From CAZHMN01 sp964533705 (GTDB taxonomy: Bacteria; Electryoneota; B3-LCP): a DNA stretch of 33,143 bases. Positions 1-7,637 of the stretch are shown piece after piece (within the stretch, counting starts at the first letter, position 1; every line of letters starts with the position of its first letter). The notes under the pieces were generated by a model that worked only from the letters and a program-made list of their open reading frames with translations, did not search any database and had not been told where the DNA came from. Made by a program: the position numbers and the translations under genes. The stretch is from NCBI GenBank assembly GCA_964533705.1, contig CAZHMN010000029.1:1-33143 (forward strand), read 5' to 3'.

Positions 1-275
1 AGCCCGAAGGCGGCCATTACCATGTTAAAGGCTTCCGTATCCCGGTCCACGGCGTCTTGCAGTTCCTGCCTCACTGCAGCTAACTTGGGTAATAGATCGG
101 CGAGTTCGGCTGAGACCTCGGCGTATTTTTTCTTGCCGACCGTCAGGTTGATGACCATTTCCGCCAGAGCCGTACCCAGAGCACCGGCCAAAGCGCTCCC
201 CGATCCACCACCCGGCGCCGGAGAAGACGAGGCTGTTTCTGATAAAAAATCTTTGACCTTCTTATCTATCAACAT
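1..275 (-). CDS. Formimidoyltetrahydrofolate cyclodeaminase / methenyl-THF cyclohydrolase family (FchA-like), 5' part only
   Basis: Partial gene: the first 91 codons are present and the rest lies beyond the window edge. The translation begins MLIDKKVKDFLSE and carries the hallmark PAPGGGSGSALAGALG segment at residues 19-34, followed by an amphipathic helical stretch typical of the FTCD_C/FchA fold. The family releases ammonia from 5-formimino-THF to give methenyl-THF, or opens the methenyl-THF ring, in the cytoplasm. The ATG at 275-273 is preceded by an AAGGAG Shine-Dalgarno about 11 bases upstream, which supports this start. It lies 31 bases downstream of the formimidoyltransferase gene. The two enzymes act in sequence and are fused in animals, so the neighbour supports the call. 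Whether the deaminase or cyclohydrolase activity dominates cannot be told from the N-terminus. Confidence 0.88.
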   Translation of the reverse strand, partial: MLIDKKVKDFLSETASSSPAPGGGSGSALAGALGTALAEMVINLTVGKKKYAEVSAELADLLPKLAAVRQELQDAVDRDTEAFNMVMAAFG

Positions 276-306
276 GATCTTATTATCTCCTTATTTGATT
301 AGCAAT

Positions 307-1341
307 TTAAATCATGTACTCAATGACTTTCTTCTTGGGTTCGAAGGGGTAGAGATCCGAAAGACCCAATCCTTCAATCGCGGCTTCGACCAACTCGTGA
401 TCTGAGGCTTCCGGGGATTGATTCTTTTTCTCCCGGTAAAACCGTCCGGCCAGCAGCAGGGGCTCCAGCGGAGTCAATCCCACGATCTCGCTGCCCGTGA
501 CTTTGGCGTCCAGGGTGGCCGCCTCTTCCAGAACGGCCTCGTAGGCGACGTGCGGCGGAGTGATGTTGTAGTTGACCAGATTCATGGAAACCTGGGAAAT
601 TTTGTACTCTTCCAGTGGTACGCCTAAACCCTTGACCGCCTTTAATCTGCCGGGGATTTTGATGGCTTTGCCCTTGTCATCCCGCACGATGTTGCCCTCA
701 GCATCCCGCTTGGCGCGTCCTGATTCCCGGATGCGCATGGCGATTTCGTTCGCCTTGGCGGGATCGGGGTCTTTTATATTTGCGTTATAAGCAATCAGAA
801 AAAAACGAGCTCCGGTCACCGTGGCGCCCAGCTTTGCATTGAACTTTGCCTCGCCGAAATCCGGTTTCCAGGCGGGATCCTTGAGCTTTTCGGGCAGAGC
901 TTCGTATTCGCCCTTCCGAACGTTGGCCAGATTCTGCCGTTGTGGACTGCGTGCGGCGTTCTCATAGAGATAGACCGGGAGGTTAAATCGCCTGGCGATT
1001 TCCGCTCCGAACTTCTCGGAGATGGCGATGCAGTCCTCCATCGTCACCCCCCGGACGGGTATGAAGGGAACCACATCCGCAGCGCCCATGCGCGGATGCT
1101 CACCCTTGTGGACGCTCATATCAATTTTCTCGGCGGCGACTTCGAAGGCGTTCAAGGCCGCCTGCAAAATCCCCTCCGGCGTGCCGACAAAGGTGAAAAC
1201 TGTGCGATGATAATCCCCGTTGGGATCAACGTCTAAGAGTCTGGCGCCTTTGGTGTTCCGCACAGCCTCGGCGATGGCATCAATGACGGCTTTGTCGCGT
1301 CCTTCGGAAAAGTTGGGTACGCATTCCACAATTTGATCCAT
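307..1341 (-). CDS. ftcD: Glutamate formimidoyltransferase
   Basis: Transfers the formimino group of N-formimino-L-glutamate to tetrahydrofolate, the last step of one histidine degradation route and an entry to the one-carbon pool. The 344-residue protein matches the usual length of the stand-alone transferase. It starts with the family signature VECVPNFSEGRD (residues 5-16). It contains HKGEHPRMGAADVVPFIPV, whose His82 aligns with the catalytic histidine known from the mammalian enzyme. The C-terminal half has the second transferase subdomain, including GLGVPLEEYKISQVSMNLVN. It is followed on the same strand by the cyclodeaminase gene, so the pair forms a split version of the eukaryotic FTCD. 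No histidase or urocanase gene is visible nearby, so whether it serves histidine breakdown here is inference. Confidence 0.93.
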   Translation of the reverse strand: MDQIVECVPNFSEGRDKAVIDAIAEAVRNTKGARLLDVDPNGDYHRTVFTFVGTPEGILQAALNAFEVAAEKIDMSVHKGEHPRMGAADVVPFIPVRGVTMEDCIAISEKFGAEIARRFNLPVYLYENAARSPQRQNLANVRKGEYEALPEKLKDPAWKPDFGEAKFNAKLGATVTGARFFLIAYNANIKDPDPAKANEIAMRIRESGRAKRDAEGNIVRDDKGKAIKIPGRLKAVKGLGVPLEEYKISQVSMNLVNYNITPPHVAYEAVLEEAATLDAKVTGSEIVGLTPLEPLLLAGRFYREKKNQSPEASDHELVEAAIEGLGLSDLYPFEPKKKVIEYMI

Positions 1342-1375
1342 GATTCCTCCGGTTTTATATTTATTCTCGCTGTTC

Positions 1376-1636
1376 TTACGGACTTAAGGGCATGACGTCT
1401 TCAACCGAAATTCGAGTTTCGTCGAGTTTTACGGTGCCCAGGCGCGGGATCAGATAGCTGATCAATAAAACGACCAGCATGATCAACATAAGCAGTGCGA
1501 AAATACTAATGCCGCCTCGGTGCGGGTCGTAGCTGGTTCTACGCGGGAACTGGATGCGGCGCTCGGAATCGTTCTCTTTCCTGTAGTATTTGGGAATGTA
1601 GCGGAAGGAACGGGGTTTCGGGCGATGAAAGAGCAT
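1376..1636 (-). CDS. Small single-pass membrane protein, function unknown
   Basis: An 86-residue protein. Residues 1-40 are strongly basic and aromatic (RPKPRSFRYIPKYYRKEND, then RRIQFPRR). One hydrophobic segment follows at about 43-64, then an acidic C-terminal tail. The positive-inside rule predicts a cytoplasmic N-terminus and a periplasmic tail. It sits in the 350-base space between the D,D-carboxypeptidase and the formimidoyltransferase in the same direction, with gaps of 56 and 34 bases, which favours a real operon member. The nearest GGAGG lies about 18 bases upstream of the ATG, too far to be convincing, so the start is not certain. The pattern of a basic PKxFxYxPxYY N-terminus followed by one helix reminds me of small conserved FCB-group proteins of unknown role. 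That is recollection, not a search result. Confidence 0.6.
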   Translation of the reverse strand: MLFHRPKPRSFRYIPKYYRKENDSERRIQFPRRTSYDPHRGGISIFALLMLIMLVVLLISYLIPRLGTVKLDETRISVEDVMPLSP

Positions 1637-1692
1637 TTTGAGATCTTGAATTCGCCTCCGATGAAATGCAACATGGAACTAAAGTTACAATG

Positions 1693-3222
1693 TTACGATT
1701 CCTTCAAATACAAAGCTAAAAGCTGGCAGAGATTTTCCATGGTGGCCTCGATTTCTGAAGAATCGCATAGATAATTATTGCAAATCATGGAAAAAGCGAT
1801 CCTGGGCTCCTCGGTGGTGCTGATGTAACCGGACAGAGACCGGACGCGGTTCATAGTGCCGCTTTTGGCATAGAGACGAATTCCCTGAGGCAAGCCCAGG
1901 AATCTGTACCGCAACGTCCCTTGACCCGGCGTGGCCAGGCTGTGAATGAACTGGCTGCGATAGGGCGACCTGTTCATGTGCACCAGGATCTTGATTAGAC
2001 CGCTGGCGCTGTTCAGGTTTCGCCGCGATAGACCCGAACCGTCAATCATGGCGAATCCCCGGGAAAAACCGACCATGGAGGACTCCCACGAACGCACCTT
2101 GTTGCGGCCTGCTATGAACGGATCGTTGTCGCCGGCTACGCTGGGATCACCCTGCCGGATCATCTCGCTCCCCAGAATCCGCAGCAGCATTTCGGCGTAT
2201 AAATTCTGGCTATCGCGGTTGATGATTCGTATGATGCTGCTCAGTGGCGGGGAATTATGCGTAAATAGCGGGTTGAATTGTGCGTCGTCTGTCCAGGCCT
2301 TGTGTGCCGGTATCGCTGATCCACTGATCAATATTCCCTTGTCTTCCAAAGCTTCCCGCAGCGCGGCCATAAAATAGTTCTGCGCGTTGTACACCGCCAC
2401 CCAGAGCTTCTCAGGTTCGGAACCGAGCGGAATGCTTCCCCAAACGGTGACGATATTGTTCTCCAGCGCCCGGTCGAAATGGAGCTCGGGTTCGGCATCC
2501 GCTGCGACGGTCAATACCTCATCGTATATATCAACGATATCAATGTCCGGATCCCATGAAACGCTGGCGACGTCGCCAACGCTATCACCCGGAGTTACAG
2601 TGATCTCCAGACAACCGTCCGTGTAAATGAAGGGGCTTATTTCAGCGGCGTACCAGTATTTTAAATCGTTCCAGGCCCAATCCGCACCCAGGGTTCTGCT
2701 GATGGACAGGTCATCATAGCCCACCAGATTGCCCTCAATCTGATATATGCCTCGGCTGATGACCGAATCCGCCCAGGCAGTGAAGCGATCCTGGGGGCTC
2801 ATTTCCCTGGCGTCCGAGTAAACGCCGGTGTACCGGGTTGAAACGGTTGGATCACCGAAACCGATGACTTCCAGATCGCCGTGCAACACCCCGCTGGAAT
2901 CAACTTCCCCACGATATCCCACCAGAGTGGGAATCCGGTAGTCGGGACCGAGGGTTTCGAGCGCACAGGCGGTGGTGAGCAGTTTCATGTTTGACGCTGG
3001 AATCAGCATTCGGTCGGAGTCCCGGTTGAGGATAATCCGCCCGCTTTCCAGATCAACCGCCATAATGGACCAGGAAGACCCCTTTAGATAAATGCTGCGT
3101 AAGTATTTATCAGACGCTTGCTGAATGTAATCCAGGCGGTCACCGGGCCCTCGCAGCAGCGGTGAGCAGCCTGACAGCAACGTCGCCATAACAATGGCGA
3201 GAATGATGGTTTTTTGTTTCAT
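1693..3222 (-). CDS. dacB: D-alanyl-D-alanine carboxypeptidase/endopeptidase, PBP4 (DacB) type lipoprotein
   Basis: Low-molecular-weight class C penicillin-binding protein (peptidase family S13) that trims pentapeptide ends and cross-links of peptidoglycan. The 509 residues begin with a lipoprotein signal peptide whose lipobox LLSGC places the acylated cysteine at residue 19, so a membrane-anchored periplasmic enzyme is expected. The three active-site motifs are all present: SNMK at 77-80 (Ser77 nucleophile, Lys80), SQN at 338-340, and KSG at 453-455 in place of KTG. The conserved DGSGLSRRN block is at 394-402. The long insert between the first two motifs matches PBP4 architecture. Its ATG overlaps the stop of the upstream site-2-protease gene by four bases, indicating translational coupling. 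Lipidation is less common in this family, which is usually soluble or loosely bound. Confidence 0.93.
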   Translation of the reverse strand: MKQKTIILAIVMATLLSGCSPLLRGPGDRLDYIQQASDKYLRSIYLKGSSWSIMAVDLESGRIILNRDSDRMLIPASNMKLLTTACALETLGPDYRIPTLVGYRGEVDSSGVLHGDLEVIGFGDPTVSTRYTGVYSDAREMSPQDRFTAWADSVISRGIYQIEGNLVGYDDLSISRTLGADWAWNDLKYWYAAEISPFIYTDGCLEITVTPGDSVGDVASVSWDPDIDIVDIYDEVLTVAADAEPELHFDRALENNIVTVWGSIPLGSEPEKLWVAVYNAQNYFMAALREALEDKGILISGSAIPAHKAWTDDAQFNPLFTHNSPPLSSIIRIINRDSQNLYAEMLLRILGSEMIRQGDPSVAGDNDPFIAGRNKVRSWESSMVGFSRGFAMIDGSGLSRRNLNSASGLIKILVHMNRSPYRSQFIHSLATPGQGTLRYRFLGLPQGIRLYAKSGTMNRVRSLSGYISTTEEPRIAFSMICNNYLCDSSEIEATMENLCQLLALYLKES

Positions 3223-3869
3223 AGATGACTCAGATCAATTCCAGCAAAGAGCAATGAGAAGATTTTGATGAAAGGGACAATGATCCACCAGAGGATGGGA
3301 ATATTCAGCATGTACCCGCCCATGACCAGCACCAGAACCAGTATCGGCCCAAAGCGGTCCAATTTGCGGTATTCCCTTTCCATTTCCGTCGGCAAAAGCC
3401 CCCCTAAGATGCGCGAACCGTCCAACGGCGGAATGGGAATCAAATTGAAAATCGCCAGGCTGATGTTGATGATGACGCCGTAAACCAGCAGGAGTACGCC
3501 GGGCTGGGGCAAGGCGACACTTTCCAGGATTCCTCCAGTATTGAAGGCGCGAATCAGAAAGCCGAATCCGGCCGCCATGAGGATATTGGCGGCGGGCCCC
3601 GCCAGCGAAACCCACACGATGTCCCGCTTGGGATTATGGAGGTTATAGGGATTAACTGGCACAGGTTTGGCCCAGCCGATGTGGGCGATGAACAGCATGA
3701 TCGTTCCCACCACGTCCAAGTGAGCTAACGGATTCATGGTCAATCGGCCGGCGTTGCGGGCCGTGGGATCCCCCAGGCGGTCAGCCACCCAGCCGTGAGC
3801 GTATTCGTGGAAGGCCAGCGCCAGCAGGATGGGCGGCGCAATGATAATGTACAGGGTTAGGTTCGGCAT
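3219..3869 (-). CDS. Site-2 protease family integral membrane zinc metalloprotease (M50B, short type)
   Basis: A 216-residue polytopic membrane protein of the short M50 group without a PDZ domain (YwhC/Rv-type). The zinc-binding HEYAH motif is at residues 21-25 in the first hydrophobic segment. The third ligand lies in NLIPIPPLDGSRIL, where Asp150 belongs to the PxxDG motif. Further helices occur near 90-110, 125-145 and 172-200. These proteases cut substrates within the membrane, but no partner or substrate can be named here. The start codon overlaps the xerD stop by one base (TGATG), and the downstream dacB ATG overlaps this gene's stop, so it is embedded in the operon. Confidence 0.88.
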   Translation of the reverse strand: MPNLTLYIIIAPPILLALAFHEYAHGWVADRLGDPTARNAGRLTMNPLAHLDVVGTIMLFIAHIGWAKPVPVNPYNLHNPKRDIVWVSLAGPAANILMAAGFGFLIRAFNTGGILESVALPQPGVLLLVYGVIINISLAIFNLIPIPPLDGSRILGGLLPTEMEREYRKLDRFGPILVLVLVMGGYMLNIPILWWIIVPFIKIFSLLFAGIDLSHL

Positions 3870-4789
3870 CAGCCTCGGGGGTGAAAACTGCGGTGAACTT
3901 CTTTTAGGTAATTCCGGTCAACATGAGTATAAATCTGCGTTGTGGTAATGTCCGCGTGGCCCAGGAATTCCTGCACGGTGCGCAGATCGGCGCCTCCTTC
4001 CAAAAGATGCGTGGCGCAGGAATGGCGCAGTCCGTGCGGGGAGATTTTCAACGGGGGTGAAATCCGGGCGGCGTATTGTTTTAATAAATGCCAGACGCCC
4101 TGGCGGGTGAGAGGTCTGCCCTTGGCGTTTAAAAAGATTTTGCGCGTTTTAGCGCGATTATTCTCTAAAAGCGGGCGCACCTCCCGTAGATATTTCCCCG
4201 TCCAATCTTGAGCCGGCTGACTTAAGGGAACCCACCTCTCCTTCGACCCTTTCCCCCGCACCAACAGCCAGCTGTTTTCGGCGTCGAGATCACCGAATTC
4301 CAGCTCTATCGCTTCGGAGACGCGCAGACCCGATCCGTACATTGTTTCCCAGAGGGCGCGATCTCGAACTCCGAGTGGCGTCCCTACGTCCGCTGCCTCA
4401 ATTAAGCGAGTGACCTCCTCCACCGATAGGGAATGGGGGAGAGGTCTTAATTTTCGCGGCGTCCGCAGCAGCGTCATAGGATTCCTTTCAATTACCGCTG
4501 ACATGTTCAGGTAATTGTAAAAACTTCGCAGTGAACTGATGTGCCGCGCGATGCTCGAATCTTTCAATCCCGTTTGCTTGATCTCCGCTACGTATTGAAT
4601 GCCATCCGCCAGTTCCGCCCCGGTAATTTCCGCATTTCGAGCGCGCATAAATACGATGAACTTGCTTAAATCATTGCGGTAAGCAATGCAGGTATTGGCC
4701 GAAAGGCCCCGTTCCAGGCGGAGATGATCCCAAAACGCCTCCAGCTCCGGACAATCTGTCTTTATTTCAGCCGTTTCGGTAGTCATCAC
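3869..4789 (-). CDS. xerD: Tyrosine recombinase XerC/XerD
   Basis: Site-specific recombinase that resolves chromosome dimers at dif sites. The 306 residues match Xer proteins. An N-terminal SAM-like core-binding domain (about 13-101) precedes the catalytic domain. The full catalytic set is visible: Arg156 in SGLRVSEA, Lys180 in RGKGSKER, His252 and Arg255 in PHGLRHSCATHLL, His278 in FLGHADITTTQIYTH, and nucleophile Tyr287. XerD is chosen over XerC on overall feel and absence of a second copy, so the subtype is provisional. It overlaps the upstream MBL-fold gene by four bases. Its position inside a housekeeping operon, with no att-like repeats or phage genes around, argues against an integrase of a mobile element. 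Confidence 0.9.
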   Translation of the reverse strand: MMTTETAEIKTDCPELEAFWDHLRLERGLSANTCIAYRNDLSKFIVFMRARNAEITGAELADGIQYVAEIKQTGLKDSSIARHISSLRSFYNYLNMSAVIERNPMTLLRTPRKLRPLPHSLSVEEVTRLIEAADVGTPLGVRDRALWETMYGSGLRVSEAIELEFGDLDAENSWLLVRGKGSKERWVPLSQPAQDWTGKYLREVRPLLENNRAKTRKIFLNAKGRPLTRQGVWHLLKQYAARISPPLKISPHGLRHSCATHLLEGGADLRTVQEFLGHADITTTQIYTHVDRNYLKEVHRSFHPRG

Positions 4790-5448
4790 AATCCGAAAAT
4801 TGCATCATTCAAAAAGGGATTGGTGCGCCTCTCCCGCCCCAGAGTCGTCTCCGGGCCGTGGCCGGGAAAAGCTTGAACGTGATCGCCCAGGGGCAAAAGC
4901 TTGCTGCGAATGTTGCCCACCAGCATCTCATAAGATCCGCCGGGGAAGTCGGTTCGGCCGATGGAACCGGCGAAGAGTACGTCGCCGACCAACACAATGG
5001 GATCGTGAAACAGGCAGACCGATCCCGGACTGTGACCGGGAAGATGCAAAACTTCGAAGGGGATTTCGCCGACGTGAAAGATTTCACCCTCCCGGAAGTA
5101 CAGATCTGCGGGCGGTGACGTCAGCGGCATGGCGAACAACGCAGACACGTTCAACTGCGGATCGGTCAACATCCCGGCGTCATCCGGGTGAATGACGATC
5201 TGAGCCTGTGAATGCTCCTTGACGTACCTGTTATCCATAATATGGTCGGCATGACCGTGAGTGTTCAATATGTATTTCGGAGTCAGCTTCAGTTCGCGGC
5301 AGCGTTTGAGCAACAGGTCGCCCTGGTCACCCGGGTCCACGATGGCGGCCTGACCGCTCTTCAGGCACCCGATAATGTACGCATTGACCATGAAGGGGCC
5401 GACTTCGAATTTTTCCAGAATCAAATTTTCGTTTTTGTAGGCTTGCAT
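4786..5448 (-). CDS. MBL-fold metallo-hydrolase (glyoxalase II-like/YcbL family)
   Basis: A 220-residue cytoplasmic metallo-beta-lactamase-fold hydrolase. Metal ligands are in place: H64-G-H66-A-D68-H69 in LNTHGHADHIMDN, His139 in LPGHSPGS, Asp156 in LVGDVLFAGSIGRTD, and His197 in FPGHGPETT. The GSIGRTDFPGG segment and compact length match the short glyoxalase II-like group (E. coli YcbL type) rather than RNase Z. It lacks the C-terminal substrate domain of full glyoxalase II, so the thioester substrate is unknown. I chose the ATG at 5448, which has a GAAGG five bases upstream. A TTG at 5475 would add nine residues but has no comparable ribosome site. It overlaps xerD by four bases. Confidence 0.88.
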   Translation of the reverse strand: MQAYKNENLILEKFEVGPFMVNAYIIGCLKSGQAAIVDPGDQGDLLLKRCRELKLTPKYILNTHGHADHIMDNRYVKEHSQAQIVIHPDDAGMLTDPQLNVSALFAMPLTSPPADLYFREGEIFHVGEIPFEVLHLPGHSPGSVCLFHDPIVLVGDVLFAGSIGRTDFPGGSYEMLVGNIRSKLLPLGDHVQAFPGHGPETTLGRERRTNPFLNDAIFGL

Positions 5449-5497
5449 TATACCTTCGATTCGCAATATTCCCAATATAAATCAGTGATCTCTGCGA

Positions 5498-6154
5498 TTA
5501 CTTACAAACCGCCATGCAGACTCCGCAAATCTGCGGTGAAATCCCCTTGGCTTCCACTTTCTCCAAGTAGGCCATGCAGCGATCCAACCGAAAATCCGCG
5601 GGTTTTGCTCCTATCGCTTGGGCGGGGCAAGCCTGCCGGCAGTTATCGCATTCTTTGCAGGGATAAGGCCAGATCTGTTTCGAAGAACCATTCACTCTCA
5701 ATTCAGTCAATAACGAGCATAGCCTTACGCCCGGATAATTCGGCGAGGTGATCAGCAGGTTATTCCTGCCGCGAATCCCTAAACCAGCCCGTTCAGCCAA
5801 CGCCCGATGCGAAACCAGCCCCCGTTGCCTGTGGGTGTCCAGAGTCTCCGAAGGATTCACGGGTTTGCTTTTGATGCCCTTTGCAGTTAAATAATTGGCT
5901 ATAGCACGAACGATTTCGTAGAGTTCGACATTTAATCTGCGATAGTCACGGTCATAGGCCGCGGTGGGCGCGTCGCATAAGGTTTTCAACGCTTCCGACC
6001 TGTGCCTTTTAGCTATAACCAGTGCGGAATGATATTGCTTGGCTTCTTCCCTTTTTAATAAGCTGTATAAAGATAATTCGCCGCGATTTAGCGCAGCCCA
6101 ACCTGCAAGATCAGCGCCGCGCTCCCTCGCCAGGGCCAGCAGCGTCTCCTGCAT
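5498..6154 (-). CDS. Short epoxyqueuosine reductase (QueG)-like 4Fe-4S protein
   Basis: A 218-residue protein whose last 60 residues hold two ferredoxin-type 4Fe-4S sites: Cys166, Cys169, Cys172 and Cys176 in CKECDNCRQACP, then Cys193 and ICGVCMAVC with Cys210, Cys213 and Cys217. Upstream, RGLVSHRALAERAGLGIRGRNNLLIT (about 111-136) resembles the QueG segment before the clusters. Canonical QueG has about 350-380 residues with a HEAT-like C-terminal region after the clusters. That region is absent here and the protein ends right after the last cysteine. It may therefore be a QueG relative with a different substrate. The presence of tgt in the same cluster makes a queuosine role attractive but unproven. 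The gene is nine bases downstream of rpe. Confidence 0.75.
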   Translation of the reverse strand: MQETLLALARERGADLAGWAALNRGELSLYSLLKREEAKQYHSALVIAKRHRSEALKTLCDAPTAAYDRDYRRLNVELYEIVRAIANYLTAKGIKSKPVNPSETLDTHRQRGLVSHRALAERAGLGIRGRNNLLITSPNYPGVRLCSLLTELRVNGSSKQIWPYPCKECDNCRQACPAQAIGAKPADFRLDRCMAYLEKVEAKGISPQICGVCMAVCK

Positions 6155-6163
6155 GATACCTCC

Positions 6164-6901
6164 TCACTTTGATTTTATCGCGGCATCGGCGGCGTTTCGA
6201 ATCGCCCGAAGAGCGGCCGCTGGATCAGCCGCTTTGAAGATAGAGCTGCCTGCGACCAATACTTGTGCGCCGGCGCGCCGCACCGCAGCGGCATTGTCGG
6301 GGCCGATGCCTCCATCTATCGAGATGAGGATGGGCCGATCTTCAGCTCGAATCCGCGCCGCGACCCGCCTGACTTTTTCCAGCGTAGCGGCGATGAAGTC
6401 CTGTCCGCCGAAGCCGGGATGTACCGACATGAAAAGAATCAAGTCAACCAGTTCGTAGGCGGATTCCAGCGCCTCAATTTCCGTCTCGGGATTAATCGAA
6501 ATCCCCACGTCCAAACCCAGTTCGCGGATGCGTTGAAGTTGGTCAGGGATTACCCCGGGCACTTCTGCGTGCAGTGTTATACAGTCCGCGCCGGCCTTCT
6601 TGAAATCCTCGAGGTAGTGCTCGGGATTAGCGATCATCAAGTGAGCGTCCAGGTATAGATCGGTGATTTGATTGACGCAGTTGACGACCATCGGGCCGAA
6701 GCTGATATTGGGCACGAAGTGACCGTCCATAACGTCCAGATGAATCCAGTCTGCGCCGGCCTTTTCGACCAGAAATACCTCCCTTTCTAAGTGGCGAAAA
6801 TCGGCGGATAGTATGGACGGCGCGATCAGCGTGGATTTCTGACGATCAATCTGGCTTTGATTCTTCTGTGGATTGCTCTTCTTCAATCCCGGTTTCCTCA
6901 A
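6164..6901 (-). CDS. rpe: Ribulose-phosphate 3-epimerase
   Basis: Interconverts D-ribulose 5-phosphate and D-xylulose 5-phosphate in the pentose phosphate pathway, in the cytoplasm. TIM-barrel signatures are complete: LIAPSILSADF at 25-35, WIHLDVMDGHFVPN with metal ligands His54 and Asp56, DAHLMI with His87, SVHPGFGGQ at 159-167, and the second catalytic acid Asp196 in ISIDGGIGPDN, followed by the phosphate-binding VAGSSIF. The reading frame opens with TTG codons at 6901 and 6886 and overlaps the end of the PASTA gene by about 40-56 bases. The TTG at 6886 has a GAGG about nine bases upstream and may be the true start. Either start adds a charged N-terminal extension of 18-23 residues compared with typical 215-225-residue enzymes. 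Confidence 0.92.
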   Translation of the reverse strand: MRKPGLKKSNPQKNQSQIDRQKSTLIAPSILSADFRHLEREVFLVEKAGADWIHLDVMDGHFVPNISFGPMVVNCVNQITDLYLDAHLMIANPEHYLEDFKKAGADCITLHAEVPGVIPDQLQRIRELGLDVGISINPETEIEALESAYELVDLILFMSVHPGFGGQDFIAATLEKVRRVAARIRAEDRPILISIDGGIGPDNAAAVRRAGAQVLVAGSSIFKAADPAAALRAIRNAADAAIKSK

Positions 6902-7637
6902 GTGTGGATACTGTTAAATCAACCATTTGACCTCTATCTGCTTTCTCATCCGGGTTCGGGTTCTGTGATATGACCGTATTGGGGAGCAGGTCAGGCCGGA
7001 TTTCAAAAACGATTTCCCCAACTTCCAACCCGGACATCAAAATAATCTTCTTGGCGCGCTCCAATGACTGCCCGACCAGGTCGGGCACGCGAAACTCGTT
7101 GGGCAGACTGCCCAATGAAACAGTGACGTGAATAGGGGTATCCTTTTTCATGTTGGTGCCCGGAGGAATAGACTGCGCCATGACCACTCCTTCGGGATAA
7201 TAGTTGGAATACTCGTAGCCGAAATTCTCATCGCTAAGCGTTAAACCGGCGCTTTGTGCGGCGAAAATTGCATCCCGGGCGGATTTGCCGGTGAGGTTGG
7301 GCATGGTCGCCAGTTTTTCGCCGATGGAGATGGTGACGTAAATCCTTCTGCCCTTCTTGGTAACGGAAAACGCCTCTGGATTTTGATCAATGACCGTGCC
7401 TTCAGGATAATTCCAGTCGTATTGCTCTCTCTCAACAACCAGCTTAAAACCCCGGGATTTCAGCACCGAATCCGCTTCGGTCACGACCATCTCAACGACC
7501 TCAGGCACTTCCACCTCGTCGTCGTGCCGGGTATAATAGGGCATAACCACGCGGTCCATCAGGAAAAAAGCAATGATAATCAGAACTATTACGATGAGAG
7601 TCGCCAAACTCCACTGCAGTAACTTCGTTTTTTTCAT
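6846..7637 (-). CDS. Membrane-anchored PASTA-domain protein without kinase domain
   Basis: A 263-residue protein with a short basic N-terminus, one transmembrane helix at about 10-27, three consecutive PASTA repeats (about 40-106, 108-176 and 182-245), and an acidic tail rich in Glu and Ser. Each repeat shows the family pattern VPxLxGxSxxxAxxxLxxxGL, then a PxGxVxxQxPxxGxxxxxGxxVxVxVS segment. PASTA domains bind muropeptides or beta-lactam-like ligands and usually form the extracellular part of Ser/Thr kinases (PrkC/PknB) or of PBPs. No kinase or transpeptidase domain is present. The gene lies between rsmB (four-base overlap) and rpe, the place PrkC occupies in Firmicutes. A periplasmic peptidoglycan-binding role is inferred. 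Confidence 0.9.
   Translation of the reverse strand: MKKTKLLQWSLATLIVIVLIIIAFFLMDRVVMPYYTRHDDEVEVPEVVEMVVTEADSVLKSRGFKLVVEREQYDWNYPEGTVIDQNPEAFSVTKKGRRIYVTISIGEKLATMPNLTGKSARDAIFAAQSAGLTLSDENFGYEYSNYYPEGVVMAQSIPPGTNMKKDTPIHVTVSLGSLPNEFRVPDLVGQSLERAKKIILMSGLEVGEIVFEIRPDLLPNTVISQNPNPDEKADRGQMVDLTVSTLEETGIEEEQSTEESKPD

Noticed and set aside
3869..4789. xerD considered as an integrase marking a mobile island
   Set aside because: It has Xer length and motifs, is overlapped by neighbours in a housekeeping operon, and no att repeats, tRNA target or phage genes are present.
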